A program made the position numbers and the translations under genes. Below, one piece after another: positions 1-5,223 of a stretch of DNA of 8,612 nt. Numbering within the stretch: position 1 is the stretch's first letter; each line of letters starts with the position of its first letter. Origin of the DNA: Thermoleophilia bacterium (GTDB lineage: Bacteria > Actinomycetota > Thermoleophilia > Gaiellales > Gaiellaceae); contig JAOUEK010000057.1 of NCBI GenBank assembly GCA_029858755.1, positions 1-8,612 of the forward strand, given 5' to 3'. The notes under the pieces were generated by a model. That model saw only the letters and a list, made by a program, of their open reading frames with translations. It made no database searches and was not told where the DNA came from.

Positions 1-20
1 TCATCAAGCCGTGAGGATTC

Positions 21-41
21 CGTGAGCGCCTCGCGCTCACG
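21..41 (-). terminator. Strong hairpin at the 3' end of the DtxR-family gene, possible U-less terminator
   Basis: A perfect 9-bp inverted repeat (CGTGAGCGC / GCGCTCACG) with a 3-nt loop spans the stop codon of the regulator gene (stop at 39-37 on the minus strand). No T-run follows on the minus strand, so it is not a textbook intrinsic terminator. U-less GC hairpins are often invoked in high-GC actinobacteria. The remaining bases 1-20 contain a second CCGTGAG copy (9-15, repeating 20-26) and no gene I can support. Confidence 0.4.
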
Positions 42-726
42 CTGCCTGACGGACGTACAGGCCTTGGGCGGCAGTCTCGGCGACGCCGCGCTCCTCGCCG
101 TCGACGGCGATCTTGACCTGGCCGGCTGCCGGCTGGAGCTCGCGCATCACCACCTGGGTGCCGGGGACGAGGCCTTCGTCGTAGAACCAGTGCAGGAGGT
201 CGCCGTCGTGCTCGGCGAGCCGCACGATCTCGCCGCTTGCGCCGACGGGGAGCTCGGCGAGCGGCACGAGCCCTGTGTTCTCGGCCTGCTCGACGTCGGG
301 CTCGACCGGCCAGCCGTGCGGGCAGCGGTCGGGGAAGCCGAGCCGCTCGTTCATCCGCTCGATCATGTCGTCCGTGAAGGTGTCGCCCATCTCGTCCGCC
401 TGCACGTGCGACTCGGATGCCGTGTAGCCCATGAAGTCGGTGAGGAAGCGCTCGATGATGCGGTGCTTGCGGACGACGCGCTTCGCGCGGTCGACACCGG
501 CGGGGGTGAGGATCGCCTCCCGCTGCTCTCCTCGCTCGAGCAGCCCGTCCGCCTCCAGCCGCTTCAGCATCTCACCTGCGGACGCGCGCGAGACGCCGAG
601 CATCTCGGCGACGCGCGACGCGATCGCCTGCGAGCCGGTCGCGGGGCGGTACTCGCCGATCGGGAAGGCGAGGAAGTAGATCGTCTCCAGGTACTCGTCG
701 ACGGAGTGGCCGTGCGCCTGCGCCAT
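37..726 (-). CDS. DtxR/MntR-family metal-dependent transcriptional repressor
   Basis: The protein has 229 aa. Residues ~8-75 form a winged helix-turn-helix (SQAIASRVAEMLGVSRASAG, then MLKRLEADGLL), residues ~80-135 the metal-binding/dimerisation domain (RKHRIIERFL, then a CPHGWPV motif at 135-141), and residues ~150-229 a FeoA/SH3-like domain. Regulators of this family bind Fe2+ or Mn2+ in the cytoplasm and repress metal uptake, so control of the adjacent iron importer is likely, probably through the TGTAAGG-N4-CCTTACA palindromes. Aligned by eye with DtxR, the ancillary-site residues H88, E92 and H107 are kept. The positions of DtxR Met10, Cys102, Glu105 and His106 read Glu11, Asp111, Gly114 and Asp115, so the primary site is unusual and the metal cannot be named. 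An insertion (about residues 21-31, FPIGEYRPATG) precedes the HTH helices. It starts at ATG 726, 9 bp after the permease stop, with TAGAGT at 738-733 as a possible leaderless promoter. Confidence 0.93.
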   Translation of the reverse strand: MAQAHGHSVDEYLETIYFLAFPIGEYRPATGSQAIASRVAEMLGVSRASAGEMLKRLEADGLLERGEQREAILTPAGVDRAKRVVRKHRIIERFLTDFMGYTASESHVQADEMGDTFTDDMIERMNERLGFPDRCPHGWPVEPDVEQAENTGLVPLAELPVGASGEIVRLAEHDGDLLHWFYDEGLVPGTQVVMRELQPAAGQVKIAVDGEERGVAETAAQGLYVRQAA

Positions 727-732
727 GCCTCG

Positions 733-738
733 ACTCTA
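733..738 (-). promoter_or_regulatory. Candidate -10 box (TAGAGT) for a leaderless transcript of the DtxR-family gene
   Basis: On the minus strand TAGAGT fits the actinobacterial TANNNT -10 pattern and ends 6 nt before the ATG at 726. Its first three bases are also the stop codon of the upstream permease gene. The same arrangement occurs before priA and def. An alternative is translation from the operon mRNA, using GGGAGGG further upstream (spacing long) or re-initiation after the permease stop. Confidence 0.45.
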
Positions 739-2322
739 CCCTCCCGTGCCCGACGCGAGGCGGCGGTCTCGGGAGATGAGCCAGAGGAAGGGGGCGGAGA
801 CGGCGATCAGCACGAGCGCCGGCACGGACGCGCGGGAGTACGCGCCGACCTGTGTCAGCTTCCAGATCTCGGTGGCGAGCGTGTCGAAGCCGATCGGCCG
901 CAGGAGCAGCGTTGCCGGGAGCTCCTTCATCGCCGAGAGGAAGACGAGCGCGGCGCCGGCGAGCACGCCCGAGCGGGCGAGCGGGACGGTGACGAGGGCG
1001 AGCGTCGAGAGCGGCCCTCGCCCCAACCCGCGGGCGGCCTCCTCGACCCGCGGGTTGATCCGCAGCATCGACGACTCCACCCCGGAGATCGCCTGCGGGA
1101 AGAAGCGGACGACGTAGGCGAACACCAGCAGCGCGAGCGTCTGGTAGACGGGCGATGCGTACCGCGCGGCGAAGAAGACGAGGGAGAGCGCGATCACGAG
1201 CCCGGGGAGCGCGTTTCCCGCATAGGCGAGGCGCTCCAGCACGCGTGTGCGGCGGCTCGGATACCGCGTCGCGAGCACCGCGACGGGGAGCGCGGCGAGG
1301 ATGGCGGCGAGCGCCGCGAGCCCCGAGGCCCCGACGGAGCCAACCAGAGCGGCCCATGGAGCCTCGAGCTGGCGATCGTTCGCCACGCCGCGTGCGAGCC
1401 AGGTGACGAGCACCGCCGCGGGCAGGACGATGAACAGCCCCGTGACGAGCGTGCAGAACGCGAGCGCGGGGGCGGTCCAGCGCCCGAGCGGGACGGGCGG
1501 GGCCGGCCTCGCCGCGCCCGGTCCGGAGCGGTGCAGGCGACCGTGCCGCCGCGTCCGGGCCTCGAGGACGAGGGCGACCGCCGTCAGCGCCACGAGGAGC
1601 AGCGCCAGCGTGGCCGCGGGCGTGCGGTCGAAGAGGCTGCGGTACTGGAGGTAGATGGCACGCGTGAGTGCGTCGTAGCGCATCAACGAGACGACGCCGA
1701 AGTCCGACAGCGTGTACAGCGCGACGAGCAGTGCGCCCAGCCCGACCGCCGGACGGATCGCCGGCGCCGTGACACGCGCGAACGAGCGCCAGCCGGCGAT
1801 GCCGAGCCCCCGCGCCGCCTCCTCGAGTGATGGATCGAGGTCGCGGAGCGACGCCTGAGCCAGCAGGAACACGTAGGGATACGTGGCGAGCGTGAGCGCG
1901 GCGAGTGCACCCCAGTAGCCGGTCACGTCCGGAAAGCGCTCGATCCCCAGCAGGTCGGCCAGCAGTCCCCGCTCGCCGAAGAAGCCGAGCAGGCACAGGG
2001 CAGCGACGTAGCTCGGGATCACGAGCGGGAGAGCGCCGGCGACGGCCCAGACGCGGCGCCCGGGAAGGTCGGTCCGGGTCACCAACCAGGCCAGCGGCAC
2101 GCCGACCAGGACAGCTGCCACCACCACCCCCACGACGAGTACGGCTGTGTTCCACACGAGCCGCCACGTTCCGCGCTCGCCGAGGATCTCGAGCGCTCGG
2201 GCAGGATGCCCGGCGACGCGGATCAGGAGGTACGCGAGCGGCAGCAGCAGGGCCGCGACCACCACCCCCGCCACGAGGACGAGGAGGAGCGGGGGCCGGT
2301 GGCGCCCCGCTCCGTTGCTCAC
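736..2322 (-). CDS. fbpB: Iron(III) ABC transporter permease, fused two-domain FbpB/SfuB type
   Basis: This 528-aa inner-membrane protein has two homologous halves, each with about six hydrophobic segments (first near residues 12-35, last near 499-516). Each half carries an EAA loop that docks the ATPase: EEAARGLGIAG at 167-177 and EEAARGLGRG at 427-436. A charged linker (residues ~254-280) separates the halves. Family knowledge says such permeases pass Fe3+ handed over by the periplasmic or lipoprotein binding protein, powered by an FbpC-type ATPase; both partners are encoded immediately upstream. The start is GTG at 2322. Its first base lies just outside the fbpA TGA stop, so the two frames overlap as GTGA (2319-2322), implying translational coupling and equimolar expression. 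Length is normal for the fused family. Thiamine or 2-aminoethylphosphonate permeases are relatives, but the binding protein argues for iron. Confidence 0.92.
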   Translation of the reverse strand: MSNGAGRHRPPLLLVLVAGVVVAALLLPLAYLLIRVAGHPARALEILGERGTWRLVWNTAVLVVGVVVAAVLVGVPLAWLVTRTDLPGRRVWAVAGALPLVIPSYVAALCLLGFFGERGLLADLLGIERFPDVTGYWGALAALTLATYPYVFLLAQASLRDLDPSLEEAARGLGIAGWRSFARVTAPAIRPAVGLGALLVALYTLSDFGVVSLMRYDALTRAIYLQYRSLFDRTPAATLALLLVALTAVALVLEARTRRHGRLHRSGPGAARPAPPVPLGRWTAPALAFCTLVTGLFIVLPAAVLVTWLARGVANDRQLEAPWAALVGSVGASGLAALAAILAALPVAVLATRYPSRRTRVLERLAYAGNALPGLVIALSLVFFAARYASPVYQTLALLVFAYVVRFFPQAISGVESSMLRINPRVEEAARGLGRGPLSTLALVTVPLARSGVLAGAALVFLSAMKELPATLLLRPIGFDTLATEIWKLTQVGAYSRASVPALVLIAVSAPFLWLISRDRRLASGTGG

Positions 2323-3323
2323 GTCAGGTAGCCCGTCTCGCGCAACATCTCGATCGTGGAAGCGAGCTCCCCGCCGAAGCTCGAGAGGTCGACGTCCGGG
2401 CCCTGGAGTTGCTCGATTGGCGGCAGGCCCTCGGCGGCCGGGATCCCCGCGACGAGCGGGTACTCCGCCTCCTCGGCATCCTCGACGTAGAAGCGCTGCG
2501 CCTCCTCCGAGAGCAGGAACTCGACGAAGCGTTGCGCATCGTCAGGCTGATTGGAGCTCGCGAGCGCTCCTGCACCGGCGACGCTGACGAGCGCCCCGGG
2601 GTCGGCCGGGTCGAAGAAGTGGTTCGCGATCGGAGCGGCAGGCTGCTCCTCGCGCACGAGATAGAGGTAGTAGTGGTTGACGAGCCCGACGTCCACCTCG
2701 CCTGCGGCGACGGCCTCGACGATCGGCGTGTTCTTCTCGTACGTCTTCGGGTCGTTCGCCTTCAGCCCCTCGAGCCAGGCGCGCGTGCGTTCGTCACCGG
2801 CAGCGAGGCGCATCGCGGTCACGAAGGCCTGGAAGGAGGCATTGGTCGGAGCGATGCCGATCCGGCCCTTCCACACCGGGTCGGTGAGATCGAAGACGGA
2901 TCCGGGGAGGTCGGCCTCGGAGAGAGCATCCGTGTTGTAGACGAGGACGCGGGAGCGGCCCGAGGTGCCGACCCAGCGTCCACCGTCGTCGCGGAAGCGC
3001 CGATCGACACGATCGAGCACGTCGGTGGGGAGCTCAGTGAGCTCCGCGTCGACCGCGCCGAGCGAGCCCGGATCCTGTGCGAAGAAGACGTCGGCTGGGG
3101 AGTTGCCCCCTTCCTCGTTGATCGCGGCCGCGAGCTCCGCGCTGTCGCCGTAGCGCACTTCGACGTCGATCCCGGTCGCCTCGGTGAACATCTCGAAGAG
3201 GGGCGCGACGAGCTCCTCCTCGCGACCCGAGTAGACCGTGAGCGGGCCCGATCCGTCGCCGCCTCCGCACGCCGCCGTCGCGAGCGTCGCCGCGAGCACG
3301 ACCGTCAACGTCAACACCTTCAT
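2319..3323 (-). CDS. fbpA: Iron(III)-binding lipoprotein of the ABC transporter, FbpA/FutA-like
   Basis: The protein has 334 aa. It begins with a short hydrophobic signal (residues 3-18) ending in LATAAC, so Cys19 is probably the lipidated residue, followed by a Gly/Ser-rich linker. The lipobox is slightly degenerate, with Thr at -3. The mature domain starts LTVYSGREEELVAPLFEMF, typical of Fbp-type type II periplasmic binding proteins. NHYYLY (residues 216-221) contains the adjacent tyrosines (Tyr218, Tyr219) that coordinate Fe3+ in characterised family members, and an early Tyr31 is present. It would capture ferric iron outside the membrane and deliver it to the FbpB-like permease. The start at ATG 3323 is chosen because the signal peptide begins there and a GGAGG lies 5 bases upstream; longer versions of the reading frame run into fbpC on another frame. 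A perfect palindromic operator lies 34 bp upstream of the start. Its 3' end overlaps the permease start by 4 bp. Confidence 0.93.
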   Translation of the reverse strand: MKVLTLTVVLAATLATAACGGGDGSGPLTVYSGREEELVAPLFEMFTEATGIDVEVRYGDSAELAAAINEEGGNSPADVFFAQDPGSLGAVDAELTELPTDVLDRVDRRFRDDGGRWVGTSGRSRVLVYNTDALSEADLPGSVFDLTDPVWKGRIGIAPTNASFQAFVTAMRLAAGDERTRAWLEGLKANDPKTYEKNTPIVEAVAAGEVDVGLVNHYYLYLVREEQPAAPIANHFFDPADPGALVSVAGAGALASSNQPDDAQRFVEFLLSEEAQRFYVEDAEEAEYPLVAGIPAAEGLPPIEQLQGPDVDLSSFGGELASTIEMLRETGYLT

Positions 3324-3328
3324 GGCGA

Positions 3329-3333
3329 CCTCC
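3329..3333 (-). promoter_or_regulatory. Shine-Dalgarno GGAGG for fbpA
   Basis: On the minus strand the sequence reads GGAGGTCGCC then ATG. This is the clearest ribosome-binding site in the window and fixes the fbpA start at 3323. Other starts here rely on overlap or apparent leaderless initiation. Confidence 0.8.
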
Positions 3334-3334
3334 G

Positions 3335-3352
3335 TGTAAGGGTGCCCTGTGT
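3335..3352. promoter_or_regulatory. Degenerate second operator-like site before fbpA
   Basis: TGTAAGG-GTGC-CCTGTGT has a perfect left half of the TGTAAGG-N4-CCTTACA motif and keeps CCT of the right half. Its centre is 23 bp from that of the perfect palindrome at 3358-3375, about two helical turns. It lies next to the Shine-Dalgarno sequence. It may be an auxiliary site for a second repressor dimer, or chance similarity. Confidence 0.3.
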
Positions 3353-3357
3353 ATCGA

Positions 3358-3375
3358 TGTAAGGTCGACCTTACA
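3358..3375. promoter_or_regulatory. Perfect 18-bp palindrome, candidate metal-repressor operator of fbpA
   Basis: TGTAAGGTCGACCTTACA is identical on both strands and has the same 7-bp arms as the site at 4411-4428. It lies in the 68-bp gap between the fbpC stop and the fbpA start. On the minus strand it contains TAAGGT (3373-3368), which fits a TANNNT -10 box, so a bound repressor would cover the promoter. Resemblance to DtxR-type sites is in size and symmetry; assignment to the linked DtxR-family regulator is inference. Its presence inside the operon suggests a second, independently controlled promoter for fbpA-fbpB. Confidence 0.75.
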
Positions 3376-3391
3376 CGAATATCCGGTGTCG

Positions 3392-4411
3392 CTAGTGGAA
3401 AACCGGTACGTGCCCTTCGTGGAGCCGGATCGCGACCCGGGCCCCGAGCGGGACGACCTCCGTCGACGGGCGGTGGGAGAGCAGCTCCACGCCGTCGAGC
3501 AACACGCGGTAGAAGACGTCGTGGCCACGGAACTCCCTGCGCACGACCTCGCCGTTGCCTTCGGGATCCGGCGACAGCTCGAGCAGTTCCGGCCGGATGA
3601 GCACCTCGACCTCGTCCGCGCCGGAGGCGCCATTGGCGGGGAACGTCCCCAGCGTGGTGCGTACGAGCCCGTCCTGGACGTGGCCGCGGAGGACGTTGCC
3701 GGTGCCGACGAACTCGGCAGCCCAGCGGGATGCGGGGTTGAAGTACAGCTCCTCGGCTGTCCCCTCCTGAACGATCGTCCCCTCGTGGACGAGTGCGACG
3801 CGGTCGGCGACGGAGAACGCCTCCTCGCGGTCGTGCGTCACGAGCAGCACGGTCACGCCGAGCGGCCGCAGGATCCCCGTCACCTCGGAGCGGAGCTCCT
3901 CGCGGAGGTGGGGGTCGACGTTGGACCACGGCTCGTCGAGGAGCACGATGTCGGGCGCGGGCGCGAGCGCCCGCGCGAGCGCGACGCGCTGCTGCTGGCC
4001 GCCGGACAGCTCGTGCGGATAACGATCGCCGAGCCCGCACAGCCCGACGAGAGCCAGGAGCATGGGCACGCGCGTCGGCCGCTCGGCGCGTCGGAGCCCG
4101 AAGCCCACGTTGTCCGCCACCGTCAGGTGCGGGAAGAGCGCGTAGTCCTGGAAGACCATGCCCACGGGGCGGCGCTCCGGCGGCGTGCAGATCGCGGGCC
4201 CCGCCGCGGCTGCGCCAGCGACCTCGATCGTGCCGGCGTCCGGCCGCTCGAAGCCGGCAATCAGGCGAAGCAGGGTCGTCTTGCCGCAGCCCGAGGGGCC
4301 GAGCAGGGCGACGACGTGGCCACGGTCGACGCAGAGCGACGCGCGGTCAACCGCGAGCACATCGCCGTAGCGCTTCGAGACGCCGTCCAGCAGGATCGCC
4401 GAGCACGCCAT
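3392..4411 (-). CDS. fbpC: Iron(III) ABC transporter ATP-binding protein, FbpC-like
   Basis: The protein has 339 aa. Motifs in order: Walker A GPSGCGKTT (38-46), Q-loop MVFQDYALFPHLTV (Gln88), signature LSGGQQQRVALARAL (135-149), Walker B IVLLDEP (155-161), D-loop SNVD (163-166) and switch His193 in VTHDREEA. A C-terminal TOBE-like regulatory domain spans ~237-339, with VEVLIRPE at 268-275. It hydrolyses ATP on the cytoplasmic face to drive the FbpB-like permease. It is first in the minus-strand operon and is transcribed divergently from the FTR1 gene. The start at ATG 4411 is immediately adjacent to the palindrome at 4411-4428 and has no Shine-Dalgarno; TAAGGT 9 nt upstream suggests a nearly leaderless mRNA. 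The CDS ends 68 bp before fbpA. The sequence alone cannot separate an iron ATPase from other members of this subfamily; the binding protein and regulator next door decide it. Confidence 0.92.
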   Translation of the reverse strand: MACSAILLDGVSKRYGDVLAVDRASLCVDRGHVVALLGPSGCGKTTLLRLIAGFERPDAGTIEVAGAAAAGPAICTPPERRPVGMVFQDYALFPHLTVADNVGFGLRRAERPTRVPMLLALVGLCGLGDRYPHELSGGQQQRVALARALAPAPDIVLLDEPWSNVDPHLREELRSEVTGILRPLGVTVLLVTHDREEAFSVADRVALVHEGTIVQEGTAEELYFNPASRWAAEFVGTGNVLRGHVQDGLVRTTLGTFPANGASGADEVEVLIRPELLELSPDPEGNGEVVRREFRGHDVFYRVLLDGVELLSHRPSTEVVPLGARVAIRLHEGHVPVFH

Positions 4412-4428
4412 GTAAGGGGAACCTTACA
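4411..4428. promoter_or_regulatory. Candidate metal-repressor operator shared by fbpC and the divergent FTR1 gene
   Basis: TGTAAGGGGAACCTTACA has perfect 7-bp inverted arms around a 4-nt centre, the same arms as the site at 3358-3375. The left end touches the fbpC start codon (first base is the complement of the ATG's A). The right end is 60 bp before the proposed FTR1 start. One bound repressor could therefore silence both directions. Binding by the linked DtxR-family protein is inferred from proximity and symmetry. Confidence 0.75.
4421..4426 (-). promoter_or_regulatory. Candidate -10 box (TAAGGT) of fbpC, embedded in the operator
   Basis: TAAGGT fits TANNNT and ends 9 nt before the fbpC ATG, so transcription would begin within a few bases of the start codon. 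The same hexamer occupies the same place in the fbpA palindrome (3373-3368). No convincing -35 element is visible. On the plus strand no TANNNT box occurs between the operator and the FTR1 start, so that promoter is unresolved. Confidence 0.4.
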
Positions 4429-4430
4429 GA

Positions 4431-4445
4431 CCGCGAGGCTCGCGG
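4431..4445. repeat. Short perfect hairpin in the divergent intergenic region
   Basis: CCGCGA-GGC-TCGCGG forms a 6-bp stem with a 3-nt loop, 2 bp from the operator. It would lie in the 5' untranslated region of an FTR1 transcript starting at the operator. GC-rich sequence makes such hairpins common, so a function is only a possibility. Confidence 0.3.
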
Positions 4446-4488
4446 GAAAGCGCCTCTCCACCGCCGTGTCAGGGTTGTCGAACGACGT

Positions 4489-5196
4489 GTGCAAGGGGAC
4501 CATTGGTGCGGGCTGGTCCTGTTACGCAAGGGGTTCGAGGCGTCGCTCGTCGTCGGCATCGTGCTCGCGTTCCTGGATCGCAGCGGCCGGCGCGACGGCT
4601 TCGCCGTCGTGTGGCTGGGCGTGGCTGCCGCACTCGCGATCAGTGCCGCGGTCGGGATCGCGCTCTTCGTCGTCGGCGCTGGGCTCGAGGGGCGTGCCGA
4701 GTACCTGTTCGAGGGTGTGACGATGATCCTCGCGGCGTCGCTGCTCACCTGGATGGTGTTCTGGATGCGCGCCCAGGCGCGCACGATCCGCTCCGACATC
4801 GAGGGCCAGGTGAAGCTCGCCCTGGCGCAGGGGTCGGCGCTCGGCCTCGCCGCGGTCGCCTTCGCCGGCGTGCTCCGCGAGGGGGTGGAGACCGCGCTCT
4901 TCCTCTTCTCCACCACCGAGAAGACGAGCCCTGTGGTCTCGCTCGTGTCGGCGCTCGTCGGGCTCGCGCTCGCGATCGGGCTGGGGTACGCGTTCTACCG
5001 CGGCTCCCATCGACTCGACCTGCGGCGCTTCTTCACGATCACGAGCGGCCTCCTGCTCGCCTCGGGGCTCGCGGAGCTGGCGGAGGCGGGTGTGATCCCG
5101 GAGAGCCCGGTCATCCTGTGGGGCGCCATCGTGGCCCTCGCCGCGCCGACGCTCGTCGCCTACTTCCGGCCGCAGCGGCGCCGCTCCACCGCGTAG
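4489..5196 (+). CDS. efeU: FTR1-family iron permease, short and with an altered first iron motif
   Basis: The protein has 235 aa and about seven hydrophobic segments (roughly 8-29, 38-63, 73-93, 112-140, 148-170, 182-200, 207-226). FTR1/EfeU proteins import iron, with REGxE motifs in two membrane helices binding iron during transfer. The second motif is intact (REGVE, 130-134). The first reads RKGFE (13-17, in LLRKGFEASLVVGI), with Lys replacing the first Glu. The family is usually about 260-290 aa; here the stretch after LAEAGVIP (~197-204) is short and the usual longer loop before the last helix is missing. EfeO and EfeB partners are not in the window. The start is uncertain. GTG 4489 is the nearest in-frame start giving a family-like N-terminus, but the only AGGG upstream is 14 nt away. 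The frame stays open far upstream, though that region belongs to fbpC. A rare TTA codon (4522-4524) sits just before the altered motif. A shared operator with fbpC suggests iron-controlled expression. Confidence 0.85.
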   Translation: MQGDHWCGLVLLRKGFEASLVVGIVLAFLDRSGRRDGFAVVWLGVAAALAISAAVGIALFVVGAGLEGRAEYLFEGVTMILAASLLTWMVFWMRAQARTIRSDIEGQVKLALAQGSALGLAAVAFAGVLREGVETALFLFSTTEKTSPVVSLVSALVGLALAIGLGYAFYRGSHRLDLRRFFTITSGLLLASGLAELAEAGVIPESPVILWGAIVALAAPTLVAYFRPQRRRSTA

Positions 5197-5210
5197 TCAC
5201 GCGCCGGCCG

Positions 5211-5216
5211 TAGTCT
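5211..5216 (+). promoter_or_regulatory. Candidate -10 box (TAGTCT) for leaderless priA
   Basis: TAGTCT fits TANNNT and ends 7 nt before the priA GTG at 5224, placing the transcription start at or next to the start codon. It lies in the 27-bp gap after the FTR1 gene, so priA need not depend on iron-regulated read-through. No -35 element or Shine-Dalgarno is evident. Confidence 0.5.
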
Positions 5217-5223
5217 TCTCCCG

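Noticed and set aside
1..4. A possible ATG on the minus strand at position 4 starting a further operon gene
   Set aside because: Only four bases are visible and no ribosome-binding site stands out, so it cannot be supported.
22..1830. 602-codon plus-strand open frame antisense to the regulator and permease
   Set aside because: It lies opposite two well-supported genes; the protein is Arg/Glu/Asp-rich low-complexity sequence expected from reading high-GC codons backwards.
3324..4040. Longer N-terminal version of the FbpA-like protein
   Set aside because: The extension overlaps fbpC out of frame, is Arg/Pro-rich, and would bury the signal peptide; GGAGG and the lipobox support ATG 3323.
4503..5213. 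Alternative frame starting at TTG 4503 after AAGGGGA as the real gene here
   Set aside because: The start signal looks better placed, but the translation is Arg/Gly-rich with no FTR1 motifs, while the other frame has clear membrane helices and REGVE.
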